This document shows, in pieces, positions 53,638-61,452 of a DNA stretch of 64,000 nt. Origin of the DNA: Bradyrhizobium sp. 4 (lineage in GTDB: Bacteria > Pseudomonadota > Alphaproteobacteria > Rhizobiales > Xanthobacteraceae); assembly GCF_023100905.1 (NCBI RefSeq), contig NZ_CP064686.1:4650001-4714000 (forward strand), written 5' to 3'. The position numbers were made by a program, and so were the translations under genes. Numbering within the stretch: position 1 is the first letter of the stretch; every line of letters starts with the position of its first letter. Under the pieces are notes generated by a model. It saw only the letters and a list, made by a program, of their open reading frames with translations. It was not told the DNA's origin and did no database searches.

Positions 53638-55119
53638 CTGACCACGCCCAGAACTACGCCAAGGACCACGCCAAGTGCTCCGCCCATCATCGTCTGGTTT
53701 CGCGACGACCTCCGCCTGTCCGACCACCCGGCCCTCCACGCTGCCGCCAAGGCCGCTGCGACGACCAGGGCGCCGGTGATCTGCCTCTATGTGCTGGACG
53801 ACGCGGCCGGGCGAGCGCCGGGCGCCGCGGCGCGCTGGTGGCTGGCGCAGTCGCTGAGGGCGCTCGGCGCCGACATTGCCACGCGCGGCGGATCGCTGAT
53901 CCTGCGCAAGGGGCCGGCGGCCAGGGTGATCGCGGAGGTGGTCCGCGAGAGCGGAGCCCGCACTGTCTACTGGAATGAGATCGCACAGGCGTCGCATCAG
54001 GCGATCGAGCGGCAGCTCGAAGCAGCGCTGGCAAAGATCGGCGTGGACTCGCAAAGTTTCCCGGGCGACTTGCTCGTTCCGCCCACGGCGATCCGCAACA
54101 AGGAAGGCCGCGGCCTGCGCGTGTTCACGCCATTCTGGCGGCGCGTGCTGGCGCTCGGCGATCCGCCGAAGCCCCTGCCGGCACCGAAGGAGCTGCGTCC
54201 TGCGCCGACGGTCGCCAGCGACGCGCTGGAGGCCTGGAAGCTCGAGCCCCGCAAGCCCGATTGGGCCGGCGGCCTGCGCGAGACATGGACCCCCGGCGAA
54301 GCCTCCGCCCGCGCCCGCCTGCGCAATTTCCTCAAGCACACTGCACAAGGCTATGTCGGCGATCGCGACCGCCCGGACCGCGAGGGCACCTCACATCTGT
54401 CACCGCATTTGAGGTTTGGCGAGCTCAGCCCGCGCCAGGTCTGGCACGCCGCGCGGTTCGCCGCGGCGGAGAACCCTGCGATCGGACCCGGTGTCGACAA
54501 GTTCCTGAGCGAGCTTGGCTGGCGTGAGTTCTGCCGGCACCTGCTCCACGACCACCCCAACCTTGCCACCAAAAACCTGCAAGCGAATTTCGACGGCTTC
54601 CCATGGAAGCCCGACGCCAAGGCGCTCGCCGCCTGGCAGCGCGGACGCACCGGCTATCCCATCGTTGACGCCGGCCTACGCGAGCTCTGGCACACCGGCG
54701 TGATGCACAACCGGGTGCGAATGGTGGTCGCCTCATTTCTGGTCAAGCACCTCCTGATCGACTGGCGCGACGGCGAAAGCTGGTTCTGGGACACGCTGGT
54801 CGATGCGGATGCCAGCAGCAATCCCGCCAACTGGCAGTGGGTCGCCGGCTGCGGCGCCGACGCGGCGCCCTATTTCCGCGTGTTCAATCCGGTGCTCCAG
54901 GGTGAGAAATTCGACCCGGATGGAGCCTATGTCCGGCGCTGGGTGCCCGAATTGAAAGACGTGCCGGCCAAGTTGATCCACAAGCCCTGGGAGGCCACGC
55001 CGATCGAGCTTGCGAGCGCCGGCGTCACGCTCGGCAAGACCTATCCGCAGCCGATCGTCGATCATGCCAAGGGACGAGAGCGCGCGCTCGCCGCCTACGC
55101 CAAGATCCGCAAAGGTTGA
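53638..55119 (+). CDS. phrB: Deoxyribodipyrimidine photolyase
   Basis: The enzyme repairs UV-induced pyrimidine dimers in DNA using FAD and light. Conserved parts are IIVWFRDDLRLSDHPALHAA at the start of the antenna domain, then GRTGYPIVDAGLRELWHTG, HNRVRMVVASFLVKHLLIDWRDGE and DASSNPANWQWVAG in the FAD domain. The start is uncertain. No ATG, GTG or TTG lies close to the conserved N-terminus. CTG at 53638 follows GAGG at five bases; the nearest ATG (53521) would add 39 residues of non-conserved sequence that overlap the divergent receptor start. Confidence 0.92.
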   Translation: MTTPRTTPRTTPSAPPIIVWFRDDLRLSDHPALHAAAKAAATTRAPVICLYVLDDAAGRAPGAAARWWLAQSLRALGADIATRGGSLILRKGPAARVIAEVVRESGARTVYWNEIAQASHQAIERQLEAALAKIGVDSQSFPGDLLVPPTAIRNKEGRGLRVFTPFWRRVLALGDPPKPLPAPKELRPAPTVASDALEAWKLEPRKPDWAGGLRETWTPGEASARARLRNFLKHTAQGYVGDRDRPDREGTSHLSPHLRFGELSPRQVWHAARFAAAENPAIGPGVDKFLSELGWREFCRHLLHDHPNLATKNLQANFDGFPWKPDAKALAAWQRGRTGYPIVDAGLRELWHTGVMHNRVRMVVASFLVKHLLIDWRDGESWFWDTLVDADASSNPANWQWVAGCGADAAPYFRVFNPVLQGEKFDPDGAYVRRWVPELKDVPAKLIHKPWEATPIELASAGVTLGKTYPQPIVDHAKGRERALAAYAKIRKG

Positions 55120-55125
55120 GCGTTG

Positions 55126-55153
55126 CTTTGACACAATTATGAAACGCGCTATC
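55126..55153 (+). promoter_or_regulatory. Sigma70-type promoter candidate
   Basis: TTGACA at 55126-55131 and TATCGT at 55148-55153 are separated by 16 bases, just upstream of the histone-like gene. The predicted transcript start is about 55160 and the ATG is at 55186. Confidence 0.5.
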
Positions 55154-55185
55154 GTCATCGCTCCATGCAAACCGTGGGGGACACT

Positions 55186-55503
55186 ATGGACGACGACAAG
55201 CCGATCACCGAACAGGCGATGGACACGATCACCGCCGCCGTGGAAGCGACCAAGGACGCAGCTGTCACTGCGGTGAAGAAGGTCAGGAAGGCCGCCAAGA
55301 AGGCTGCGAAGAAAGTAGCGCCGAAGAAGGCTTCCAAGAAGAAAGCCAAGAAGGCTGCGAAGAAAACTTCGAAGAAGGCCACCAAGAAGGCTTCGAAGAA
55401 AGCTGCAAAGAAGTCGTCGAAGAAGGCCGCCAAGAAAACGGCAAAGAAGACTGCCAAGAAGGCGACCAAGTCGAAAAAGAAGGCCAAGAAGGCCAAGCGC
55501 TGA
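55186..55503 (+). CDS. Histone H1-like lysine/alanine-rich protein
   Basis: The 105-residue protein starts with an acidic segment (MDDDKPITEQAMDTITAAVEATKD). From residue 30 it is nearly all Lys, Ala, Ser and Thr in KKAAKK and KKASKK units. Such tails bind DNA and condense the nucleoid, as in bacterial H1-like proteins. The ATG at 55186 follows GGGGGAC and is preferred to one 21 bases upstream. Confidence 0.9.
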   Translation: MDDDKPITEQAMDTITAAVEATKDAAVTAVKKVRKAAKKAAKKVAPKKASKKKAKKAAKKTSKKATKKASKKAAKKSSKKAAKKTAKKTAKKATKSKKKAKKAKR

Positions 55504-55516
55504 TCGCAACGCCGAG

Positions 55517-55544
55517 GTCTCCGGGGGCGGACGCGCCCGGAGAC
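55517..55544. terminator. Hairpin between convergent genes
   Basis: GTCTCCGGG pairs with CCCGGAGAC around a 10-base GC-rich loop, shortly after the histone-like stop and before the convergent gene at 55560. No T-run is present. Confidence 0.5.
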
Positions 55545-55559
55545 GGCTCCAGCGATGCC

Positions 55560-56303
55560 CTACCCTCGCCGCTTGGCTGCACGCCGGCCCGGGTGATGCT
55601 CGCCCTGCGGATCGCGGAATTCGCTGCGATGACCGCGCCTGTCCTCGGCGTTGAAGCGCCGACGCTTCTCGGGCGAGCCGAACGCCTTGATCACCTTCCT
55701 GCCGTTGACCTTCTTGATGACGTAGCCACCCTCGGTCATCGAGAACGGCTCTTTCAGCGTTCCCTTGTGGTCGAACTTGGTGCCCCGGGGATGCTTGAAC
55801 GGTTCGAACCAGGACGGATAGACGAAGTTCGACATCTCGAAGCCGGCGACGAAGAAGGTGTCCTCTTCCACGGCGTCACAGACCTCATAGGCATATTGGG
55901 TGTTCGGGTTTTTGTCGGCCCAGAGATTGGCCATGGGATCGAGCACCATCTCGAACAGCTCGTGCGAGGCCGCCACGCTGACCGGCTCATCGCCCAGCGC
56001 CTTGACGAAGATCTTTGAGATCGGCTGGCGGCGATGCGTCAGCTCATGGCGGCCGAGCATGTTCTTGTGGGAGGCCTCGTCAAAATAGACCAGCTGCCAC
56101 TCGCCCGGCTTCGGCTTTTCGCTGACATAGAGGTCGACCGGATAGCCCCACACCGGCAGGAAGTGCTTGTCGTAGCATTTCTGGAGCGCCGCTGTGAGCC
56201 TGGCCATCTTGCGGCCGCTGATCGTCGGCTCCGCGTAGTTGATGCAGGCAATCCGGACCGGCTTCAGGGACCTGCCAAGCAATGCGCGTCTCGCCTTCTT
56301 CAT
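55560..56303 (-). CDS. Hypothetical protein with HELFE motif
   Basis: The 247-residue protein contains SHELFEMVLDP at about 113-123 and YEVCDAVEE at 139-147. This H-E-x-x-E...D-P...E-x-x-D pattern is reminiscent of zinc-binding domains seen in some secreted proteins. No signal peptide is visible; the N-terminus is basic (KKARRALLGRSLKPVR). The C-terminus is Arg-rich. Function is unknown. I choose the ATG at 56303 because the basic N-terminus starts there. Confidence 0.75.
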   Translation of the reverse strand: MKKARRALLGRSLKPVRIACINYAEPTISGRKMARLTAALQKCYDKHFLPVWGYPVDLYVSEKPKPGEWQLVYFDEASHKNMLGRHELTHRRQPISKIFVKALGDEPVSVAASHELFEMVLDPMANLWADKNPNTQYAYEVCDAVEEDTFFVAGFEMSNFVYPSWFEPFKHPRGTKFDHKGTLKEPFSMTEGGYVIKKVNGRKVIKAFGSPEKRRRFNAEDRRGHRSEFRDPQGEHHPGRRAAKRRG

Positions 56304-56400
56304 GGAAATCACCTGTGAAAGGGCCACTGAAATGCGCCGACCCTAGCACGATCTTGCCGCGCACGTCAGGGATGTATTCCGGCGGCCCGGCCCGCCGGTC

Positions 56401-57273
56401 CTAGAAGCGTCGGTTGACCACGAACACCGCAGCCGCGCACATCACCATGCCGGCGATCGCCAGCGCATCGAGCTTTTCTCCAAACAGCAGATAAGCCATC
56501 AGCGCCGTCACGGCGGGCACCAGATAGAACAGGCTTGCAACAGACGTGGCGGCGGCATGGCGGATCAGCCAGTACAGCAGCCCGATCGACCCGATCGAGA
56601 GGGCCACGGCGAGCCAGGCCAGCGCCAGCATGAACTCGCGCGTCCAGTGCACCACGCGGTCCTCGAACAGGAAGGCGCCGATCGCGAAGAAGATCGTGAC
56701 GGAGACGTACTGCACGAGATTGCCGGCGCGCCAGTCGATGTGGTTGCAATAGCGGCGCTGATAGAGCGTGCCGAGCGTGATGCTGATCAGCGAGACGACG
56801 GAGGCGAGCCAGCCGAGCCCGGCTTCGCCGGTCATGGGACGGCCGTGCAGGATCAGCACGACGCCGCCGAGGCCAAGGACGAGCCCCGCCCATTGCACCG
56901 GCGTCACCTTCTCCCCGAGCCAGCGGTTGGCGATGGTCGAGGTCAGGATCGGCTGAAGGCCCGGAATGAGCGCGGAAAGCCCGGCCGGAATCGAATGCGC
57001 GATCGCGATTGCGGTGCCGCCGAGATAGAAGCCATGGACGAGAATGCCCGCGACGGCGCTGTGCGCGATACCGATACGGTCCGGCCATTTCGGTCGCGCA
57101 ATCGCGACGATGATCGCCATCAGACCGACCACGAACGCCATGCGGATGGCGAGGTAGGTCAAGGGATCGGCATTGTTGACGACGTATTTGGTGCCGATGA
57201 AGCCCGTGCTCCAGAGCAGGACGAACAGGATCGGCGCGGCGCGGGCGGTCAGGGCTTCTTGATTATGATTCAT
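56401..57273 (-). CDS. EamA-family (DMT) transporter
   Basis: The 290-residue protein has ten predicted helices in two EamA repeats (APILFVLLWSTGFIGTKYVV; GWLASVVSLISITLGTLYQRRY). Members export metabolites such as amino acids. The C-terminal end YLLFGEKLDALAIAGMVMCAAAVFVVNRR is typical. The substrate is unknown. Confidence 0.93.
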   Translation of the reverse strand: MNHNQEALTARAAPILFVLLWSTGFIGTKYVVNNADPLTYLAIRMAFVVGLMAIIVAIARPKWPDRIGIAHSAVAGILVHGFYLGGTAIAIAHSIPAGLSALIPGLQPILTSTIANRWLGEKVTPVQWAGLVLGLGGVVLILHGRPMTGEAGLGWLASVVSLISITLGTLYQRRYCNHIDWRAGNLVQYVSVTIFFAIGAFLFEDRVVHWTREFMLALAWLAVALSIGSIGLLYWLIRHAAATSVASLFYLVPAVTALMAYLLFGEKLDALAIAGMVMCAAAVFVVNRRF

Positions 57274-57374
57274 TGCCGCCTCATTGCCCCACCGGGGGCC
57301 AATGCGGCAATGCGAATTTCGGCCAATTTCGTCCGGACGATGCTGCGCTGCGACGGACCGGACGGCTTAGCCGC

Positions 57375-57821
57375 TCACCATTCGTCCGGACAGGGATCGA
57401 TGATCTTCCAGAGCTCGACGCCGTTCTTGATCTTTTTCATGTCGGTGGTGAGCCCGCCATTGCGGCGGATCCAGTCCTTCACCGCGTCGGGGTAATAGGC
57501 CATCAGGTCGGACGTCCCCTCCGCGCTGGTGACCTTGATGCCGAAGGTGAAGGCCTTGTCGTAGTAGGCTTGGTGGAAGCCGAGGCTGGCGCGCGGCGTC
57601 ACGCAGATCTTATTCATCGGCACGATGCCGAGCACCAGGGTGCAGGCCGAATTGCAGATGCCGTCGATGATGACGCGCTCACCCTTCTCGCGGACGCGCT
57701 TGTACTTGGCCTTGTACTCCTCGACATAGCCGCCGTGGTCGCGGGTAATGTGCAGCTCGGCCCGCGCCGGCGTGGCGGCGACGACCGAGAGCAACAGCAG
57801 GCTCAGAGGCGTGATACGCAT
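57375..57821 (-). CDS. Small exported ClpP/crotonase-like protein
   Basis: The 148-residue protein has a signal peptide (RITPLSLLLLSVVAATPARA). The mature region has IIDGICNSACTLVLG with Ser58 and LGFHQAYYD with His83. These are the positions of the Ser and His of a ClpP/crotonase-fold protease-like protein. It is about half the usual length for these families. It could be a small periplasmic serine protease; function is not established. Confidence 0.75.
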   Translation of the reverse strand: MRITPLSLLLLSVVAATPARAELHITRDHGGYVEEYKAKYKRVREKGERVIIDGICNSACTLVLGIVPMNKICVTPRASLGFHQAYYDKAFTFGIKVTSAEGTSDLMAYYPDAVKDWIRRNGGLTTDMKKIKNGVELWKIIDPCPDEW

Positions 57822-58122
57822 GGCGAGGTGACGGCGAAAGCCTTCAGGAATGGACCGGCCTCGAAGGACCCCCAAGATGATCCTCGGGCCGGCAACAGGA
57901 TATTTAACCGAATTCTCTTTGGTCATACTTGTGTGGGGAATTCGTTAAGCATCTCGAAAAGGCCAAAAATGGGCAAGTTCGGACCACAGAACCGGCAATT
58001 CTGTCACACCCACCCGGAAATCTGCGGGATTGGCCCCGATTTCCGGGCTGCAGACGGGTGTTCCGGCCGCCCGAACTGGCTATAAACGGCTGACCTATTC
58101 GTGCGGGTTCCGGAGATTCGAG

Positions 58123-58386
58123 ATGAGCAAGTTGAAGCTTGTAGCCGCGATTGCTGCCCTGTCGGCCGCAATCCTTGCCCCTGGCCTCGCAGAGGCACGG
58201 GGACATCACCGGTACCACCGCTATACCACGAACCCGCTGCCCTACCCCATCAGCTATCTCCACAATTACGGGCCCGGCATGACTCCCGGGACGTTCGCCT
58301 TTTACGACGGCCCGTCGACCAACCATTGCTACCAGAGCGCAGCCGCCTATGTCGGCCAGGACCGCCGCCGGCACCCCTGCTACTGA
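58123..58386 (+). CDS. Small exported protein
   Basis: The 87-residue protein has a signal peptide (SKLKLVAAIAALSAAILAPGLAEA). The mature part is rich in His, Tyr, Gly and Pro (RGHHRYHRYTTNPLPYP) and ends with two cysteines (NHCYQS, HPCY). The ATG follows GGAGATTCGAG. I do not recognise the family. Confidence 0.72.
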   Translation: MSKLKLVAAIAALSAAILAPGLAEARGHHRYHRYTTNPLPYPISYLHNYGPGMTPGTFAFYDGPSTNHCYQSAAAYVGQDRRRHPCY

Positions 58387-58412
58387 GGGGCGCAGGCGCG
58401 TCGCGGGGGCCG

Positions 58413-58874
58413 CTATTTGGCGGCGCCCGACAGCAGCAATTGCTTCTCGATTTCGTAGACCGGCAGTTTGACGAGGTCCTTGCCGACCTCGCCCTGGAGT
58501 GCCTTGCGCACCACATCCGAATAGACGGCGCGGATCATCCCAAGCGCACGCGGCGAGGCCACCATGGTCAAGGCCGAGGTCTCGCCTGAGCTGACGGCAG
58601 CATCGAGCCGTCCGGCCAGGCTGCGCAGGAAGGTGCGCTCGGCCTCGTCGTGCCAATCAGTCTGCTCCACCGAGCTGCGCGCGCTGCCGGCCGCGCCATG
58701 GAGCCTGCCCGGCGCGTGGGTCCCTTGCGCGCTGGTCGAGGAATTGGGCTGCTCGTGCACCTCCCTGGTGTGGAGGTTCGGAAACATCTCGTCGCCGAGG
58801 TTTTCCAAAATGAGCGCCTTGCGCCCGTCGCACACGACCAGCCAGTCACCCTTGTCGATTCTCATTTTGTCCAT
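58413..58874 (-). CDS. Host attachment-type protein (PF10116-like)
   Basis: The 153-residue protein has the features of the host attachment family: WLVVCDGRKALILENLGDE near the start, a variable middle and a C-terminal TMVASPRALGMIRAVYSDVVRKAL region. In rhizobia these are named for attachment but are likely RNA- or nucleotide-related in fold. The ATG at 58874 follows GGAGCTGTGCA. Confidence 0.85.
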   Translation of the reverse strand: MDKMRIDKGDWLVVCDGRKALILENLGDEMFPNLHTREVHEQPNSSTSAQGTHAPGRLHGAAGSARSSVEQTDWHDEAERTFLRSLAGRLDAAVSSGETSALTMVASPRALGMIRAVYSDVVRKALQGEVGKDLVKLPVYEIEKQLLLSGAAK

Positions 58875-59130
58875 TGCACAGCTCCAAAGCGACCTCGCGA
58901 GCCTGCTCTTCGAATTGCTCGAAAGGCTGGCCACGACGCCAGCTTACGGACGAAGCCGCACCAGTGAATTGCGCGGGATCAAGGATGGTGGCGATGTCCT
59001 GCGGAGCGCAAACGCAAGCGCAGCATTGGTCAAGAGCGCGAACCTGGGATAGTCTGGCGGAGCTAAAGGTCAGGCCTGCGGCGGGCTGGCTGAAGACCTG
59101 TTCATCAGCATTACATTTCGCCCCCGCCAC
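58846..59130 (-). CDS. Possible small protein, weakly supported
   Basis: A 94-codon frame overlaps the host-attachment start by 29 bases. Its C-terminal half (TILDPAQFTGAASSVSWRRG, EQFEEQAREVALELC) looks like a plausible helical acidic domain. The only starts are GTG codons without a clear ribosome-binding site. It may be a real small gene upstream of the host-attachment gene or chance. The rest of the 312-base gap up to 59186 shows nothing else. Confidence 0.3.
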   Translation of the reverse strand: MAGAKCNADEQVFSQPAAGLTFSSARLSQVRALDQCCACVCAPQDIATILDPAQFTGAASSVSWRRGQPFEQFEEQAREVALELCNGQNENRQG

Positions 59131-59186
59131 AATTTGATCAGAACAAACTTCGATATCCCTGTATTGCGTAAGCGGAGAAAGACATC

Positions 59187-59459
59187 ATGAAGCTTAGAAT
59201 TGGCCTCGTCGCTGCGACCCTGCTGGGTGCGTTGGTCGCATCATCGGCGGCGTCCGCCATGCCCATCGCGCCTGCTCCTGCGACGCCGCAGGTTTCCGAC
59301 GTCGAGCAGGTCCGCATGGTCTGTGACGCCTGGGGACGCTGTTTCTGGCGCCCGAACTACTATGGATACTACGCGCCGCGGCCCTACTACGGTCCCCGAT
59401 ATGCACCGCGCTTTTACGGTGGGCCTCGCTATTACGGACCACGCTATCGCCGCTGGTAA
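59187..59459 (+). CDS. Small secreted Tyr/Arg/Pro-rich protein
   Basis: The 90-residue protein has a signal peptide (KLRIGLVAATLLGALVASSAASA). The mature part ends in a YYGPRY-like tail (PRPYYGPRYAPRFYGG). A Cys pair (VCDAWGRCFW) lies before the tail. Proteins with this shape are abundant in rhizobia and have no known function. The ATG follows GGAGAAAGAC. Confidence 0.8.
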   Translation: MKLRIGLVAATLLGALVASSAASAMPIAPAPATPQVSDVEQVRMVCDAWGRCFWRPNYYGYYAPRPYYGPRYAPRFYGGPRYYGPRYRRW

Positions 59460-59464
59460 TTCTA

Positions 59465-59493
59465 AAGGGGCCCTCTGGGGCCCCTTCGCTTTT
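59465..59493 (+). terminator. Intrinsic terminator
   Basis: AAGGGGCCC-TCTG-GGGCCCCTT is a nine-pair stem directly after the secreted-protein stop, followed by CGCTTTT. The T-run is short. Confidence 0.75.
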
Positions 59494-59530
59494 GCGAGAT
59501 CAAGGATGTTGGTCTGGAGTCATTCCAAAA

Positions 59531-59544
59531 CTGATCTAGATCAA
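59531..59544. promoter_or_regulatory. FNR/FixK-type box candidate
   Basis: CTGATCTAGATCAA matches the FixK/FNR consensus TTGAT-N4-ATCAA at nine of ten defined positions. It is centred 40 bases before the ATG at 59578, so a class-II transcript would start almost at the start codon. This spacing makes its link to that gene uncertain. Confidence 0.4.
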
Positions 59545-59577
59545 AGACGAAATCCGCCACGCCGTCATTCTCCGACG

Positions 59578-59751
59578 ATGGTCGATTTGATCGTTTTTCG
59601 ATGTCCCCAGACGGGCATGAACGTGCAGACACATCTTGAGAAGCAACAGAGACAGGAGGCACAGAGCTTTGCCTCCTTCGCCTGTCCCGCCTGCACGCGG
59701 CTGCATTTCATCGACCTCGCCTCCGGCCAGCCGATGACTCGAGATCGTTGA
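59578..59751 (+). CDS. 57-residue putative zinc-ribbon protein
   Basis: The product has FRCPQTGMNV with Cys9 and FACPACTRLHF with Cys36, Cys39 and His43, which can coordinate zinc. No signal or membrane part is present. The ATG follows a weak site. I do not recognise the family, but the Cys pattern and codon usage argue for a real gene. Confidence 0.65.
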   Translation: MVDLIVFRCPQTGMNVQTHLEKQQRQEAQSFASFACPACTRLHFIDLASGQPMTRDR

Positions 59752-59864
59752 CGACGACACCGATCCGCCAAGCTTCATGCCATGATGTCCGCAATACTAC
59801 GGCCCGGAATCCAGTTTACTGAAGCGCGATGTTTCGCCATTGATGGCGATGTTCCGACGTTCAT

Positions 59865-60863
59865 TTGATTGTCATATTGCAGCAGCCGGCCGCACGCATG
59901 TTGTTCGACGCCCTCGCCCCATCCTCGGCGCTTCAATTGATCGGCTTTGCCGACGTCGATGCATTTCGGCCGATCGAGTCGATGGAGGATGCGAGAAGCA
60001 TTCCGCTCGACGTCCGGAATTTCGCGGCGGCTCGCGCTGTCGTCTCCCTGCCCGGCTGCCGCATCGTCATGATGCGCTCGTTCGCGCGCATCCTCGACGC
60101 CGCCTATCGGATGCCCGGGGGGATGGTGATCCTGCCCATGACGGACGACCTTCAGGTCAATTCCAAGGGCATGCATCTGGACGCGCGTTTCTTCATCGCG
60201 CTCCGCGGCAGCGATGAATGCCATTTCGTCGAGCGCCGGACCAATCATCATGCGATGATCATCTTCTCACCCGGCTTGAGCGACCGGGGCTGGTTCGATC
60301 AGGCGGACGATTTGCGGGCCTATGTCGCGAACCGCCCCGCTTTGCTCCACATACGGCAGCTCCTGCTCGACATTCTGCGAACCGCGTCGGTGCAGCCGGC
60401 CCTGTTCGAAACGACCGAGGTCGCCGCCCATCTCCAGGAAGGCCTGCTGCTCGCGCTCGACGATCTGTTTCGCATCGATTCGCTCTCGGACCGGAGTGCC
60501 TCCGTCCAGGGCGAGCGGTCGATCAAACTCGTGCAGCGGATCGACGATTACGTCGCGGCACATCCGACTGCTCCGATCTATACCGCCGATCTCGCCGGCG
60601 AGTTCGGCGTCTCGATCCGGACGCTCGGCGGCGCCGTCAGCAAGGTGCGTGGCATGAGCCTGCATCAATACATTCGCTTGAAAAAATTGTGGGCGACGCG
60701 GTCTCGCCTTCTCAAAGGCGGGGGCGCCAACGTCGCCACATGCGCGCGCGCCCAAGGCTTTCACCATTTGGGGGAGTTTGCCGCAGCTTACCGTGCGACC
60801 TTCCACGAAGCGCCGTCCGACACGCTGGCCCGGGGCCGGCAAGCCGGTCCGACGGCTGGTTGA
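59865..60863 (+). CDS. AraC-family transcriptional regulator
   Basis: The 332-residue protein has an N-terminal sensing domain of unknown ligand and a C-terminal AraC HTH. The HTH spans about 225-320 (IYTADLAGEFGVSIRTLGGAVSKVRGMSLHQYIR, ATCARAQGFHHLGEFAAAYRATFHEAPSDTL). The start is a TTG; an in-frame ATG at 59898 is an alternative. A candidate small RNA and a strong terminator follow. Confidence 0.88.
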   Translation: MIVILQQPAARMLFDALAPSSALQLIGFADVDAFRPIESMEDARSIPLDVRNFAAARAVVSLPGCRIVMMRSFARILDAAYRMPGGMVILPMTDDLQVNSKGMHLDARFFIALRGSDECHFVERRTNHHAMIIFSPGLSDRGWFDQADDLRAYVANRPALLHIRQLLLDILRTASVQPALFETTEVAAHLQEGLLLALDDLFRIDSLSDRSASVQGERSIKLVQRIDDYVAAHPTAPIYTADLAGEFGVSIRTLGGAVSKVRGMSLHQYIRLKKLWATRSRLLKGGGANVATCARAQGFHHLGEFAAAYRATFHEAPSDTLARGRQAGPTAG

Positions 60864-60906
60864 TCAGGCCCGGCTCCAGTCTTTCCAGTGCGACGCGCGC
60901 CTCAAG

Positions 60907-60993
60907 GGAACCAGTTCCCTCGAACTGCATTATCCGAGCGGTGCGCTGGCAGCGCACTGAAGCACCCCGCGCGACCTACGTGCGGGGTTTTTC
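60907..60993 (+). ncRNA. Candidate small RNA downstream of the AraC gene
   Basis: GGAAC at 60907-60911 and CATT at 60928-60931 are spaced by 16 bases, one mismatch from the EcfG consensus. A transcript from about 60938 would be some 55 bases long. It would contain a hairpin GTGCGC-TGGCA-GCGCAC (60941-60957) and end at the terminator 60964-60992. There is no open frame inside. It could equally be a leader for the small peptide at 61024 with a built-in attenuator. Confidence 0.4.
60964..60992 (+). terminator. Intrinsic terminator
   Basis: ACCCCGC at 60964-60970 pairs with GCGGGGT at 60982-60988, and five T residues follow (60988-60992). It ends either the AraC transcript or the candidate small RNA. 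Confidence 0.8.
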
Positions 60994-61023
60994 TCGCCGT
61001 CAACCAAGTGGTTCAGGAAGAAA

Positions 61024-61176
61024 ATGTCTATTAGCCGCAACGTATTGTTTCTGATCATCGGTGCTCTGGTCGTCACGGCGGCCGTGCTCGGCTACAATCT
61101 CTACCAGACGAAGAAGCAGCCCGATGGCCTGCAAATCAATGTCGGTCCCAACGGGCTGAAGATCCAAGGCAAATAG
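61024..61176 (+). CDS. 50-residue single-span membrane peptide
   Basis: The product is MSISRNVLFLIIGALVVTAA followed by VLGYNLYQTKKQPDGLQINV and GPNGLKIQGK. One membrane helix (about 6-27) is followed by a basic, periplasmic or cytoplasmic tail. The ATG follows CAGGAAGAAA, a good ribosome-binding site. It lies 32 bases after the terminator at 60992. The frame ends in TAG. Such small peptides recur in rhizobia; function is unknown. Confidence 0.7.
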   Translation: MSISRNVLFLIIGALVVTAAVLGYNLYQTKKQPDGLQINVGPNGLKIQGK

Positions 61177-61224
61177 AGGCGGCTCACGGCCTCGCGCCCT
61201 ATCCGAATACTGTGGCCTGACAAT

Positions 61225-61301
61225 TGGCGCGCTCGGAGAGATTCGAACTCCCGACCCTCGGAATCGAAATCCGATGCTCTATCCAGCTGAGCTACGAGCG
61301 C
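61225..61301 (-). tRNA. tRNA-Arg(TCG)
   Basis: Read on the minus strand the gene runs from GCGCTCG (5' end at 61301) to CGAGCGC-G-CCA (CCA at 61225-61227). The anticodon arm TCGGA-TTTCGAT-TCCGA gives TCG. D- and T-arms (GGGAGTTCGAATCTC) are normal. The CCA end is encoded. Confidence 0.96.
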
Positions 61302-61452
61302 CCTGGCCCAGATCTGGGCCGTAACCGAGACGCCCCAGATCGCTGCTGGCGAGCCAGCAGGCCGGATGACGTTCGGATGGGTTCGAATTAGCAGAGAGGC
61401 CGGCCAATAAAAAGCCCTTCCCACCTCGATTCGAGGCGGGTCAGACCCGCCC

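Noticed and set aside
55270..55500. A tandem DNA repeat (AAGAAGGC units)
   Set aside because: The repetition reflects the Lys/Ala codons of the H1-like protein and is irregular at the DNA level.
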